Shown piece by piece: positions 1 through 11,694 of a DNA stretch of 64,000 nucleotides; position 1 is the first letter of the stretch; each line of letters opens with the position of its first letter. The position numbers and the translations under genes are program-made. The stretch lies in NCBI GenBank assembly GCA_905221605.1, contig CAJNDS010002390.1:570239-634238 (forward strand), written 5' to 3'. The notes beneath the pieces are model-generated. The model worked only from the letters and a program-made list of their open reading frames with translations, had not been told where the DNA came from and did no database searches. The DNA is from Symbiodinium natans. Its lineage: Eukaryota; Sar; Dinophyceae; Suessiales; Symbiodiniaceae.

Positions 1-213
1 CGTGCGGCTTCAACTGCTTGTTGGCGCGCTGTCAAGATCGCTGCAAGCCCTTTATGGAAATAACTTCGCCTAGAATATTGTACTTTCACATCTTGCCTAG
101 TTACCTCTAGTGTGACAGACTTGATGCCGAGCGCCCAGGGTTTCAGCTGAGCTCGGAGCTACATTCGTCCTCGCGTGTGTTGGCCTTGTGAACCTGAGGC
201 CTTGCAGCAATGG

Positions 214-309
214 CTGCCCAAAGGCTCTTATGTAGTACCTTTTTGGAGTGGCATACTAAAATCCCCTATAACTAGCCCCAAAAGGAACTACATTGGAGCC
301 TTTGGGCAG
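214..309. mobile_element. Foldback/MITE-like element, family D
   Basis: Arms GCTGCCCAAAGGCTC and GAGCCTTTGGGCAGC pair perfectly, and pairing continues to ATGTAG/CTACAT. Related copies at about 23763-23850 and 26586-26661 share GTAGT..CCTTTTGG and AGGAGCC. Confidence 0.75.
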
Positions 310-1019
310 CACACATTGCCACCTTTTCTCACAAGTGCTCATGTGATGCTGCCTGTGTCCGTTTTGTCGTTGCTGGTCTGGCTGGGTCTGTTGTGCCAAA
401 AACCCTGGAACCATGCAAGTCTGGGCTTCGAAAAAAGGGCTCGCGGATGTAGAGTTGAAGCTCGGGTATTCGATTCATGAGAAGCTGCAGCCTTGATCTG
501 GATCATCAACAGCCAAATGCCCCAACCCTGTTTAGAACTCACCGCTTTAAAGTACATTGGGAGTCTAGGATATTAGGGGTACCCTATTGGGGTCCTCATC
601 TTTCAGGGATCCTACTATTTGGGGGTCTTTCATTCAATAAACTCCCAGTTGTTTTGTTATCCCCGAAGAGCTGTTTTCACAAATAAGTAGGGGCCCATAG
701 AAGTCCAAGGAGGACGAGCAGACCGTCGCGACGTCGGAGATTGGCATAAGCCAAACTTTCAAGACTGCGCCACGACTTCTGTTTTCAAGCTTGGAGTGAA
801 AGTTGTCCCTAAACCCGAAACCCTAAACCCTAAACCCTAAACTCTAAACCCTAAACCCTTTATAAAAGTCCCTGCGTTCAAAGTATAAGCCGCCCAAGAT
901 ACCCATTCTGACCCAAGACGCCCCTGCATGAGGGCACCGGGCTTTGTGCTGCAATGTCGGCTGCTGCTTTTTGGGGGGGATTTAGGGTTTAGGGGTTGAG
1001 AGGTGTAGGCGTTTAGGGG

Positions 1020-1112
1020 TTTAGTTTAGGGGTTTAGGGGTTTAGGGGTTTAGGGGTTTAGGGGTTTCGGGGTTTCGGGGTTTAGGGGTGTAGGGGTTTA
1101 GGGGTTCAGGTC
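1020..1112 (+). repeat. (GGGGTTTA)n octamer array
   Basis: An 8-bp variant of the telomere-type unit, about ten copies with single-base variants (GGGGTTTC). Confidence 0.9.
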
Positions 1113-1308
1113 TGGGTCTTAAAACTCAAAACCTCCAGGCCTCCCGGAAGCCTTGAATCGGTTCAGGGCTTGGAGGCAAACCTGTGGAATATGTAAAGAG
1201 CCTGTAGTTAACCGACCACATAGCTTCCAAAGCACACTGCTTCAGGATGCCATTCTGTTTCTTGTGCATCCCAGAGCACGACTCAACCTGAGGAAACGGA
1301 ACAACTCG

Positions 1309-1387
1309 TTGGTAGCCCAGTGGCACCCTTTTGCACTTCTTTTGGCTAATGGTTGCCCTTATCACAATATGGTTTCTGGGCTACCAA
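1309..1387. mobile_element. Foldback/MITE-like element, family A
   Basis: Perfect 12-bp arms TTGGTAGCCCAG and CTGGGCTACCAA. Relatives at about 4740-4856, 25449-25574 and 62684-62797; partial copies near 8640, 11890, 14890 and 20005. Confidence 0.75.
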
Positions 1388-1739
1388 GTCTGAAGTGAAT
1401 CCGTGCGGGGCTTGCCAGCAAGCAAGCCTGCGTCAGAAGCCTCCAAAAAAAACCGTGGGAAAGACCTCGACTGCTATAGCTTTACCAAACCCTAAACCCT
1501 AAACCCCAAACCCTGAACCCTGAACCCTATACCCTAAACCCGAAACCCTGAGCTCGACCCGAAATCCGAATCTCCAAACTTTGGCAGGAGGTTCAGGGCT
1601 CTGGGGTTTCAGGGTTGAGGGGCAAAGTTTCGGGTTTTGGGCTCATGGGCTGTCTGGACCCTGTTAAACCTAGAGGGCATATCGGGATTCCAGCGTTCAG
1701 GCGACTCATTTCTTCAATCTAAATGGAAAACATGTATAT

Positions 1740-1793
1740 GTATATACATCATATACATATATATATATATAGATATACACGCATATGAAAGAA

Positions 1794-1829
<36 letters not shown>

Positions 1830-1848
1830 TATGTATATGTATATAGCA
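1740..1848. repeat. TA-rich microsatellite
   Basis: Imperfect (TA)n with ATGTATATG interruptions; no gene. Confidence 0.95.
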
Positions 1849-1927
1849 GCTCGGCACCAGTGGCTGCCTCTCGAACGAAACCCTTCAAGCCCAATCATCT
1901 TCAAACCTTAGACCCCTAAACCTAAAC

Positions 1928-2147
1928 CCTTGAACCCCTTGAACCCCTTGAACCCCTTGAACCCCTTGAACCCCTTGAACCCCTTGAACCCTTAAACCCC
2001 TTAAACCCCTAAACCCCTAAACCCTAAACCCTAAACCCTAAACCCTAAACCCTAAACCCTAAACCCTAAACCCTAAACCCTAAACCCTAAACCCTAAACC
2101 CTAAACCCTAAACCCTAGCCCTAAACCCTAAACCCTTAGACCTCAAG
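1928..2147 (+). repeat. (CCCCTTGAA)n then (CCCTAAA)n array
   Basis: About seven copies of a 9-mer pass into about 15 copies of CCCTAAA. It ends just before a short open segment (LEQAEADVAR, 2170-2199). Confidence 0.95.
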
Positions 2148-2236
2148 CCTTAGCTGTAACCCCAAAGCCCTGGAGCAGGCAGAGGCCGATGTGGCAAGGT
2201 ATGGATGGCACAAGGCATCCGCAGAGCCTACCTATG

Positions 2237-2350
2237 TTTAGGGTTTAGCGTTTAGGGTTTAGGGTTTAGGGTTTAGGGTTTCGGGTTTCGGGTTTCGGGT
2301 TTCGGGTTTCGGGTTTCGGGTTTGGGGTTATTTAGGGTTTAGCTTTTAGG
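2237..2350 (+). repeat. (TTTAGGG)n and (GGGTTTC)n array
   Basis: A telomere-type run followed by seven or so homogeneous TTTCGGG variants. Confidence 0.95.
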
Positions 2351-2976
2351 GTTTGTTTAAGGTGCAGGTTTTAGGTGTACTTCCCAATATTGTCGGTGCA
2401 GTACATGTCCCTTTTTCTAAGGGTATAGTAAGGCTACTATTAGGCAGCTTAGGACCCTTTTTGCTATCAAGATGCGTGGCAGATACCTGTTTATGGGGGT
2501 CTTCGGTAAGCAGCAAAGAGGTAAGTTTTGGGTTCTTATCTGCAGCCCAGCACTATAGAAGTCAGTCCTTGACATGCAAACCAATCCGACATCAGAACCC
2601 TAAGCCCTAACCCGAATGGGTTCAGGTTTCAGCGCGCTCGGACTTAGGATCATGTGCTTATACCCCACTCAAGGGACGCCATGAATCGTCTAACTCTTTA
2701 GTTCATCTTCTATACACCTTGTCTGACTATACAGTCCCTATAATCTTAAGTAAACCCGAAACAGACTCTACGTAAACCCCTTATAAGGGTCCCTTACATC
2801 AAGAGTCCCTCCGAACAGTCAGATCTCCAAGCCCTAAACCCCAAACCCGAAGTAACCTCCCTTCGCCCCGGCGCCGGAACCCGAAGCCTACCTTGAGGGT
2901 TTAGGGCTTCAGGGTTTAGGGTTTAAGGGTTCAGGTAACCCTAAACCCTAAACCCTAAACCCAAAACCCTAAACCC

Positions 2977-3105
2977 TATTTAGGGCTTCAGGGGCTTCAG
3001 GGGCTTCAGGGGCTTCAGGGGCTTCAGGGGCTTCAGGGGCTTCAGGAGCCCGAGGAGCTGCAGGGGCTTCAGGAGCTTCAGGGGTTTCAGGGGTTTTGGG
3101 CATTC
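2977..3105 (+). repeat. (GGGGCTTCA)n nonamer array
   Basis: About ten 9-bp units, a homogenised variant unrelated in length to the heptamer. Confidence 0.9.
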
Positions 3106-3190
3106 TTCTAAACCACCATCCTGCAGCAATCGAACACCCGGAAACCCTAAACCAAAAAGCCCTAAACCCTGAACCCTAATCCCTAAGTTT

Positions 3191-3279
3191 TATGTCCGCC
3201 GGCATCTTCAAAGCATTTCAGAGACCCTCCGCTCCCTCCTACGGGCCTGCAAGCGACGTGCACCATGGCGTTGCTTCAG
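3191..3279 (+). CDS. Candidate exon, unidentified upstream gene
   Basis: Best frame reads YVRRHLQSISETLRSLLRAC then KRRAPWRCF, donor GTGGGT. Another frame is also open (MSAGIFKAFQRPSAPSYGPA). Between CCCTAAA-type text and a TTTAGGG array. Confidence 0.3.
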
Positions 3280-3299
3280 GTGGGTCGGGGGGTCTGGGA

Positions 3300-3378
3300 T
3301 GTTTAGGGTTTAGGGTTTAGGGTTTAGGGTTTAGGGTTTAGGGTCTAGGGTCTAGGGTCTAGGGTCTAGGGTCTAGGG
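3300..3378 (+). repeat. (TTTAGGG)n to (TCTAGGG)n array
   Basis: Six heptamers, then six TCTAGGG variants. It directly follows a candidate exon. Confidence 0.95.
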
Positions 3379-5350
3379 CCTTGTTTTGTGTCGCAAGTTC
3401 GGGTTTGTGTCCCCTGGTGGTGTTGGGGAGTTCGGTGGCCGCGGGGGTTAGGGCTTGAGGACTTTTTGTTAACTTTTGGGTTTGTTTGGGCTCCTGCTGC
3501 GGAATTTCTGTTTTTTTTTTTGGGGGGGGGTTGAGTCGCAACCAAGGGTCCCGGCCCTCAACACCGAACTGCCAGGCTACCCAAGCTTCACTCCAGACTG
3601 CAGGAGCCTACATGGTTCAGGATTTAGCTTAGTAGTAGAGAAGGTAACCTTTAATTAACCTTTTTGGGATACAATCATCCCCTATAGAATTGAAAGTCTA
3701 CATTTTTGTTGGGCTATGAACTCAGCAACTAAGGACTTAACTTAGTAGTAGAGTAGGTAACGTTTAACCTTTTCGGGTCCTACATTCCCTTTAATAATCC
3801 CAAAGGTTAACCTTGAGCAGGATACTGGACAACTAGGTTTAAGTTCTTTTTGCTGCAGCGCCGAGCTACTCGTAGGGTTTTGGGTGTAGTCGGGGTGAGA
3901 GTCAGTTCCCATTCTTTCTATTCACTAGGCCGGCAGGATCCACATCTGAGCCCAGATGTCTTTGGCCGTAAACCCAGGGCGCCAATTTGCCCCCAAAGGT
4001 AATTCCTCAGCAGGGTTTGTGTTACAGGTGCTTCTCGCGGGTTTGCTCCAGCTCGCCAGCAGCATGACTGTGCGTGCACGGCACTGAGTTTCTGGTGTTC
4101 CTTCGCACTTGGAGTTTGGTGGGAGCTTTTCAGCTAGGCTACAGAACGTCTTAACCCCCCATGATTGTGCCCATGAAGAATTTGCAACCGATAGCCCAAA
4201 CACACAGGGTACCTAGGCAATAGTTGTGTGTAGTTCTCGAAGGGTTGTTAGGTATGTGGGCCCTGAATCTGGTCACTTACCTCCTTTAAAGGGTTCTGAT
4301 GTATGGGCCCTTGGGTTGTGTAGTGGTTAATACGGGGCCAGGGGTTCATAAGGGGTCCCTTTTAAGGGCCCACACTAAGGGACCATGCAATTCGGAAGTC
4401 TAGATAGGGCTCACCAAAGCCTGCACTTCCTTTTGGTGTCAGTCTTCGCCGGCTGTTTAGGGTATTCTTCTGACATTTTTGATTTTTCTCTTGTTGGGCT
4501 TGAGAGGATCAGATTCAGGAATGCTGTTTCAGAGGGTTTTAGGGGCCGTCCTAGTCTTGAAGGTTCATTGGCGGTTGCAAGTAGGCTTCTAAAAAAACGC
4601 CCCCAAAAGGGCTATAACGGTTATAACCACTTCGAACTCCATATTGGTTTAGGGTTTAGGGTGATATCGAGCCTAAAATTGGAACCCCTGATGTTCCCTA
4701 ATATACCCTATAGAGCCCCAGGGCCCATACTTCAGAACCCTCTCAGCTTGGTACCCTTTACCCTTTTGTGGGTTATGCGTTCCCTTTATTTTCAAGTAAC
4801 CAACCCCCAAAAGGGTGCCCTTCTTCTGATACGGTTACTGGGCTGTCAAGTTCAGAAGGATAGGAACCATCCTTGGGGACCATGCAACTCCCCTGGCAGG
4901 TTTAGGGTTGACTCGAGCACCTAAATCTCAAGAGCAGGTTTAGGGTTGAGGGTTTAGGGTTGAGGGTTGAGGGTTGAGGGTTGAGGGTTTAGGCCCTTTA
5001 TAAACCTTCAAAACCAAGAGGCCCATGCCCCCTTTCAGTATGCATAATCAATATGGGTATTTCCCAAATAAAGGGTTTAGGGTTTAGGGTTTAGGGCAAA
5101 TACGCCTAAACCGGCCTCCCCCCCCCCCCCCCCCCCCCCACCCAAAAAAGAAGGCACCCCTATTGTCGTAAACCCCCCGCATATGCCGGAATTCACTCTG
5201 AGCACCCTCTAGAGTTCAAGGCAGAATCCTTCATTAAGGTGGACTTGGGGGCCTAAGCCCAAAACCTTAAATCCTCACCCTAAACCCCAAACCCTACAGA
5301 CCCCGGACCCTAAACCCTACATATACCCCGGAACCCTGAACCCTGAACGC

Positions 5351-5420
5351 TAAATCCTAAACCCTAAACCCTAAACCCTAAACCCTAAACCCTAAACCCT
5401 AAACCCTAAACCCTAAACCC
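5351..5420 (+). repeat. (CCCTAAA)n array
   Basis: About nine units, immediately upstream of the candidate exon at 5428. Confidence 0.95.
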
Positions 5421-5427
5421 CAAGCAG

Positions 5428-5515
5428 GAGCTGCAGGACTGGCTTTACAGCCCTTCCCAGGGGCTGGACCTGCCAAGGGCAGATGCAGATCGGCTGGGGG
5501 AGAAGGAGCCCCAGA
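5428..5515 (+). CDS. Candidate exon, unidentified upstream gene
   Basis: Between a CCCTAAA array and a TTTAGGG array; acceptor GCAG, donor GTCGAC. Reads ELQDWLYSPSQGLDLPRADA then DRLGEKEPQ. Its LYS...LDLP(R/K) pattern recurs in the exons at 10681 and 13227. Confidence 0.4.
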
Positions 5516-5522
5516 GTCGACG

Positions 5523-5580
5523 CTGAGGGTTTAGGGTTTAGGGTTTAGGGTTTAGGGTTTAGGGTCTAGAGTTGAGGGTT
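5523..5580 (+). repeat. (TTTAGGG)n array
   Basis: About seven units, immediately downstream of the candidate exon at 5428, inverted relative to the array upstream of it. Confidence 0.95.
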
Positions 5581-5710
5581 TAAGGACCCTTTTTTTTGAG
5601 TTTAGGGTCTTAAAAGGCATTTAGGGTCCAGCCTTCGGGCCTAGCGCCCATCCTTGGAGGCAGGAGCTCTCACCCCACGCAGCTTTGCCAGGTAAGCCCT
5701 TCACCCTCTA

Positions 5711-5920
5711 TTCCCTAAACCCTAAACACTAAACCCTAAACCCTAAACCCTAAACCTTAAGCCTTAAACCCTAACCCTAAACCCTAAACCCTAAACCCTA
5801 AACCCTAAACCCTAAACCCTAAACCCTATACCCTAAACCCTAAACCCTAAACCCTAAACCCTAAACCCTAAACCCTAAACCCTAAACCCTAAACCCTAAA
5901 CCCTAAACCCTAAACCCTGG
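5711..5920 (+). repeat. (CCCTAAA)n array, ~28 units
   Basis: The longest continuous telomere-type array in the window, nearly perfect heptamers. Confidence 0.97.
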
Positions 5921-5929
5921 CCCTTGTTC

Positions 5930-6890
5930 CAGACTGCTAGTGATGTCGCTACGCGAATTAACTTGCAAAAAGGTGGGCGCGTGCTCTGTGGCCGCAGCGC
6001 TGACCAGAAATCTGAAGCAAAAGTATGGACTAGCGCAACAGCTTGAGACTCCTTGATGTGGGCATAAAGCAAGTGCGAGTTGGGAACAACAATGACATCC
6101 CGCACTCCACCTGATGGAGGATTGAACCGGCACCACCGTAACTGGAAAAGCCGTCGCCCGCCACAAGAACTTAGATCCAACGACGCGCACTACTACCATC
6201 AGGCATGGCGCGGAAGGAACGGATCAGTCAATCGGTTCACTCACTGGCATAGCTCCATAATTCGCCACGAAAGCCAGCAAGAGTTGTGCCTAGGTGCTGC
6301 GTCTCGACAATCTGCACGAGTGGCCTGCGCCGAAGCTGCCCACGGCAATGATGTGGTGCAGGTGAGGATGCTGATGGGGGATGCTGGCTACCTCCAGGAT
6401 CGACTTCACAGCGGTACCAGCCACCTTGAACATACTGTCCTTGAACACACTGTTGATGGACGAAATCCTGCATCACTTTTCTACCGCAGTCCATCCCTTC
6501 CAAACCCTGAATCTGAATATTGGTTTCCCAGAACAGGTGGAAAAGGCATGTGCGCGAGTGACCCAAATCCTGCATCAGGCACGCGTTTTGTCCACATTGA
6601 AATTGAATGGGCGCCGTTTAACGTCCCGTGCTCGATTTTCCGTAGGACTGATCCACAGAAGTAGAGGCGGGAACTTGCCTGCACGAATCTGTCGTATGCG
6701 AAGAGCCCTCGTCCCAAGTGCAGCCCCTACGAAGATCCAGATCTAGCACGTCAAACTGCTCGCCCTCGGAGGTGGATCCTTGCTTCAAAGCATGTGCTCC
6801 ACCTTCTGACCAAGGCGTACTCAATGGCAAGCAAGCGGTGCTGGGGTGCTCGGCAAAAGCATGCGCTAGTGCAGGATTCGATCCGAAAAC
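5930..6890 (-). CDS. Repeat-free 960-bp island with minus-strand coding-like segments
   Basis: The only long stretch in 1-19 kb without telomere-type repeats. On the minus strand, about 6330-6475 reads INSVFKDSMFKVAGTAVKSI then LEVASIPHQHPHLHHIIAVG, and about 5935-6130 reads VRDVIVVPNSHLLYAHIKES then QAVALVHTFASDFW. Both look like genuine protein, but there are stops between them. It could be a small gene or a gene fragment on the opposite strand. Not recognised. Confidence 0.3.
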
Positions 6891-7437
6891 CTACCCTAAC
6901 CCCTAAACCCTAAACCCCAAACCCTAAACCCTCATTCTCCTTTGGGACCCCTCAATCCTAAACCCCAAGCCCCAAACAGTGCTCTAAGGTGCCCCACTGC
7001 TGGCTTACGGGATCGGCATTTCCGGGCTGTCTCGATTCCTTCGGCCTAGGTTTCTTCGCTTAAGCCCCTAAACCCTAAACTCTAAACCCTCAACACGAAA
7101 CCCTTAACTGCATTTAGGGTTTATGTGGGTTCTTCGGCTTTGGGGTTTGTGTCTTTGCGGAAACCTTGACGACATTCAGCCTTGCAAGATCTTTTCAAGA
7201 AGTTGACCCAACACCCCAAGCCCGACCTGAAACTTGATTTCTGAACAAGCTATCATTCTAGCTACCTTGCTTGTAACCCCACGTGAAGTTGCCCATGAAC
7301 CTCCGTGAACCTCCGAGTACCCTCCGTAACCTAAACCCTAAACCCTAAACCCTAAACCCTAAGCCCTAAACCCTAAACCCTAAACCCTAACCCCAAAACC
7401 TAAACCCCAAACCCTAAATCCGAAGCCCCGGCGACAG

Positions 7438-7497
7438 GAGGCGCCCATCCTGACCGCCTGTGGGGTGACCATTGAAGACCTGAGCAAGCTCAAGAGC
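7438..7497 (+). CDS. Candidate exon, unidentified upstream gene
   Basis: Exactly 60 bp, phase 0, acceptor GACAG, donor GTCCTG. Reads EAPILTACGVTIEDLSKLKS. Flanked by CCCTAAA upstream and TTTAGGG downstream. Confidence 0.45.
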
Positions 7498-8334
7498 GTC
7501 CTGCGCCCTTTCCCCCCATTTCTCCCTGGTTCTTGGTAGGGTTTAGGGTTTAGGGTTTAGGGTTTAGGGTTTTGGGTTTTGTGTTTTGGGTGTAGGGCCA
7601 AAGTTTAGGGTTGAGGGAATTAGGGCCCTGCATAAATCCTTTAAGGGAGTAGATATGGTACAGTACCTCAATCCCTTAATACCTTATATTGGTTGGTGGT
7701 CTCTTTACCTTACTTCTCCAATAGCTGAACTTAAAGCTTGTTGGGTTTCCGTATTCAGTAGGAATAATAAATGTTGAACCGTTTTTTCCTTGGCCATTGG
7801 AGAAGTGAGTCAAGGGTTCTTACTATAGGGTATCTAGGGGCTATGTTAAGATACAAGGGTAACAGATAAAGAGGCCACCGGCCTTTACAACCTTTACCCC
7901 TTTTTCTCGCCCTCTCCCTCTTGTTAGGGCTTCGAACAGCGCTTGGGGTTCAGGGTTTAGGGGTACGAGGGGTACTGCGGGTTGCGAAGGGTCTCTGAGG
8001 GCTACCAACAGTTACTAGAGGTTGCTAAGGGTTTCGGTACTTGCAAAGGGTTACTAAGGATTCGCATCTACGGGCGTTTTGTGTAGGGCAGAGTCGGGTT
8101 CAGGGTCCTTTCCGGGCCTTGCACGGCTCCCCAGTTCTAAGCCCCTAAACCCCTAAACCCTGTAGACCCCAAGCTCTATAAACCCTAATCCCATGAAACT
8201 CTAAACCCTAAGCCTTAAGCCCCAAGCCCTAAGCCGATAAGCCCTAAGCCCTAAGCCTTAAGCCTTAAGCCCGAAGCCGTACACCAATCAGGATTAGGGT
8301 AAGTAATGCGCCCAAAGGTTCAGGGTTCAGGGCT

Positions 8335-8463
8335 TAGGGTCTAGGGTCTAGGGTGCAGGGTCTAGGGTCTAGGGTCTAGGGTCTAGGGTCTAGGGTCTAG
8401 TAGGGTCTAGGGTTTAGGGTTTAGGGTTTAGGGTTTAGGGTTTAGGGTTTAGGGTTTAGGGTG
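8335..8463 (+). repeat. (TCTAGGG)n to (TTTAGGG)n array
   Basis: About ten TCTAGGG units followed by eight TTTAGGG. Confidence 0.95.
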
Positions 8464-8508
8464 TGTAATTGGGTGTGTAATTGGGGAACAAAATCAAGTC
8501 CTCTCCTG

Positions 8509-8571
8509 AGGTACTCCGGCTCCTACCTGGACTTCTCTAAGATGGACTCGCTTGTCATGCTGCCGTCTTGG
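8509..8571 (+). CDS. Candidate exon, unidentified upstream gene
   Basis: Open stretch reading YSGSYLDFSKMDSLVMLPS between telomere-type blocks; splice sites uncertain. Confidence 0.3.
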
Positions 8572-9273
8572 AGGGTTCTAGGGTTTGGGGTTTAGAGATT
8601 GGGGTTTAGGGTTTAGGGCTACTAGGGCCCTTTTTCCCTTTCTTTAGGGTTTAGGTTCCCTTGGAAGCCCCTTTAGAGGAAAAAGGGCACCCTTCTATTC
8701 CTAGGTTACTCTTGGCTCTAGTAGTTGTAACTGGGGGTATAAATAAGGTAGCTACAATCATAACTGGTTATACCCGTATTTGCGCACCTAAAATCCCACT
8801 TATAGCTACCCATGAAGCTTCAAGCAGGGTTATACAGCCTGCAGAATCAGCAGAATTTCTACATGAGCCTTGCACCTCTGCCAACCCTCCTCAAAAGAAC
8901 CTAGGGGATTTCTAAACACCAAGCCCTATAAACCCTATGCCATAAGCAAACCTAAACCCTAAACCCTAAACCCTAAACCCTAAACCCTAAACCCTAAACC
9001 CTAAACCCTAAACCCTAAGCCTCCAGGTGCCAAAGCCCACAAAAACCTACAGGCAGAATCAAGGCGTCAGCTTCTCCCAGGGTTCCTTGGGCCGTGGTAT
9101 TTTGTTTGGGGGGGGGCGGGGGGGTTGGGGTTTGGGGTTCGAGGTTTGGGGTTTGGGGTTTAGGGTTTAGGGTTCAGGGTTGAGGGTTTAGGGTTTAGGG
9201 TTCAGGGTTGAGGGTTTAGGGTTTAGGTTTTAGGGTTTGGGGTTTAGGGTTTAGGGTTTAGGGTTGAGTCCAG

Positions 9274-9312
9274 GAGCTGCAACGCCAGCTCCTCGACCTG
9301 GCCAAGCAGCAC
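9274..9312 (+). CDS. Candidate exon, unidentified upstream gene
   Basis: Acceptor CCAG, then ELQRQLLDLAKQH, donor GTGGAT, phase 0. The frame stays open to 9339. A helix- or coiled-coil-like sequence. Confidence 0.4.
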
Positions 9313-9344
9313 GTGGATCCTGCGACTTGGCGGCTTCAGGGCTC

Positions 9345-9460
9345 TAGGGGTTTGGGGTGGGGTTTGGGGTTCGGGGTTCGGGGTTCGGGGTTTGGGGTTT
9401 GGGGTTTGGGGTTTGGGGTTTGGGGTTTGGGGTTTAGGGTTTAGGGTTTAGGGTTTAGAA
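9345..9460 (+). repeat. (TTT/CGGGG)n to (TTTAGGG)n array
   Basis: GGGGTTC and GGGGTTT variants grade into TTTAGGG. Confidence 0.95.
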
Positions 9461-9700
9461 GAGTTCCTGCACCTCGAGCCCCAAACTTAGGACTGAGTGT
9501 TTCGGATGGCTTGCGGGTTTGTTCGAGCAGTTGGATGTTGTTGGTTGGCTTCCAGGGCCTATCTTAGGGCTTAGGGTTTTGGGTTGAGGTTTAGCGTTCA
9601 GAGTGGAGTTTAGGGTTAGAGTCTTGGAGGCATGGTAGGCTATATGATATAGCCCAACTTCATCTAGGCTTTTGAAGTGTTTGGGGTTTAGGGTTAATCC

Positions 9701-9830
9701 GGAGGTTCATGGGTACTTATAAGCAAGGGGTTAGAAATAAGTCAATCTATACCTATAACTGCAACCCCCTTTGGGGCACTTTTTACCCCCCCCCCCCCCC
9801 CCGCACTTATAACTACCAATGAACCCTCAA
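9701..9830. mobile_element. Foldback/MITE-like element, family F
   Basis: Arms GGTTCATGGGTACTTATAAG and its inverse around ACTTATAACTACCAATGAAC. A better-paired copy lies at 25637-25748, and half copies end with CCCATGAACCT near 17968, 19265, 21890 and 23905. Confidence 0.7.
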
Positions 9831-10127
9831 GTAAAGCCCCAATCCCCGCAACCCTACATATAAACGGCGCGACCCTTCGGCACTTGAGATGTGGGGCACT
9901 CTAGGCCATGAGCCTTCAGGGCCTTGGGGTCTTGTGGCTCAGGGTTTAGGGTGTAGCGTTTAGGGTTTAGGGTTTAGGGTTATTTAGGCTTGGGGTGCTT
10001 CGGGTGCTTCGGGTGTTTCGGGTGTTTCGGGTGTTTTTGGTACCTAGGGTAATCGGGGTATTCATGGTATTTGGGGGGTGTTCAGAGTCCTGCAACGGCC
10101 GCCACCCCCCCCCCCCCCTCTTTAACT

Positions 10128-10216
10128 GCAACCCTAAACCCTAAACCCTAAACCCTAAAACCCTAAACCCTAAACCCTAAACCCTAAACCCTAAACCCTA
10201 AACCCTAAACCCTAAA
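10128..10216 (+). repeat. (CCCTAAA)n array next to C- and G-homopolymers
   Basis: About 12 heptamers between a C14 run (10106-10119) and a G-rich run (10240-10264). Similar C/G homopolymers abut arrays at 5117, 9785, 20726, 59790 and 60893. Confidence 0.95.
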
Positions 10217-10680
10217 CTTACACAGTAGGCGGGGCGGGGGGGTTGGGTGGGGGGGGGGGGGGGGTATATCGACCTAAGTAGGGTTTAGGGTTGACGTGTA
10301 GGGGACACCTGCAAAGTCTCTGCAGAAGTCCTGGCCATGCTCCGCTTGCTCATTCTTTTGTGAAGTTGTCACCCTAAACCCTCAACCCTAAACTCAACCC
10401 TAAACCCTAAACCCTAACCCTAACCCTAAACCTAAACCACAGACCTTAAACCCTCTTCCTTGAACGGAGTCATACTCGGACCCCGCAGGACGCACCCCTA
10501 AGAGGTTCCCCTTAGTACACTCCCACTATGGCCCTTGTATTGCCTCAGAGGATCTTCGAAAAGGGTCCCCAAGCCAAAGGGTTGATTCCTCAGAGAAACC
10601 CGAAACCCGAAACCCTAAACCCTAAACCCTAAATCCTAAACCCTAAACCCTAAACCCTAAACCCTAAACCCCAAACCCAG

Positions 10681-10746
10681 GACACTCTGAAGCAGATGTA
10701 CACCACCCTCTACAGCTCCCAGCTCGTCGATCTGCCGAAGGCAAGG
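10681..10746 (+). CDS. Candidate exon, unidentified upstream gene
   Basis: 66 bp, phase 0, acceptor CCCAG, donor GTTCAG. Reads DTLKQMYTTLYSSQLVDLPK then AR. Joins in phase to 11665-11694. Confidence 0.5.
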
Positions 10747-11664
10747 GTTCAGCCCGAGTCGGGTTTAGGGTTTAGGGTTTAGGGTTTGGGGTTTAGGGTT
10801 TAGGGATTAGGGTTTAGGGTTTAGGGTTTGCGGTTTAGGGTTTAGGGTTTAGGGTTTAGGGTTTAGTGAACCCTTAAACCTCCTAAGTCTTTCCTAAGAC
10901 AGCACAAGAGCCTACACGAGTACCCAGGCCCTTACATTCGTTGGGAACATAAGTGCGGCTTGCCCTAAACCCTAAACCCTAAACCCTAAACCCTAAACCC
11001 TAAAACCTAAGACCTCAGACCTAAAACCTAAACCTGTTCTGGGACCTCGGGCTGTTAGTATAAGGGGCAACATCCCAACCTGAACGCTGAATCCCCACGC
11101 GATGAGTGCGATGTGCTTTTCTCTGAAGTATGGGCGCCCAAGGTTTGGGGTTTAGGGTTTAGGGTTTACGGTCAAGGGTTTAGGGTTTCGGGTTTAGGGT
11201 TTAGGGTTTAGGGGGGCTGATCTTGGATCGGCCGAGTCATGCTTGGCCACAGATAGGCTACTGGCGGATCGACCTCTCCAATTTAGGAGCCCACCCAAGA
11301 GGCCCGAAACCTATCAACCCTCAAACCCCTAACCCTAAACCCCACACCCTATACCCAGAACCCTCAAGAACCCTCACTCCAGGTTTTGAGCCTCTGTGGG
11401 TCTAATGCTCTTCTGTTTAGGGTAGCTTAGGGCTTTCGGGTTCGACGTTTGGGGCAGGTTTGGTTGGGCTGTGGGGCGCGGTCCTCCGTGAAAAAATTGT
11501 GCGGGGTGCCCTCCCCCAAAACCATCCAACACGCCGCCAGGGTCGGCGCCCACCCCCTCTAAACCCTAAACCCTAAACCCTAAACCCTAAACCCCAAACC
11601 CTTAACCCTAAACCCTAAACCCTAAACCCTAAACCGTAAACCGCAGCCTCTCTTCCGGGCGCAG

Positions 11665-11694
11665 GCTAATGCGAAGTCCGCGTCCCTGGAGCTC
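11665..11694 (+). CDS. Candidate small exon, unidentified upstream gene
   Basis: 30 bp, phase 0, acceptor CGCAG, donor GTGCAG; reads ANAKSASLEL. The joined sequence VDLPKARANAKSASLE parallels VNLPKKDAQARLESSQ at 13227. Confidence 0.35.

Noticed and set aside
5711-5920. A true chromosome end
   Set aside because: Arrays of both orientations are interstitial and repeated dozens of times between genes and exons; none lies at the window edge as a terminal tract.
6860-6890. tRNA gene or SINE promoter (GGATTCGATCC, B-box-like)
   Set aside because: No matching A box, cloverleaf or poly-T terminator could be found on either strand.
11230-11300. A second, tandem amide-hydrolase gene (GYWRIDLSNLGAHP resembles exon 17)
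   Set aside because: No other family motif (GINE, MTN, SRFVR) was found in 1-18 kb; the similarity is too short.
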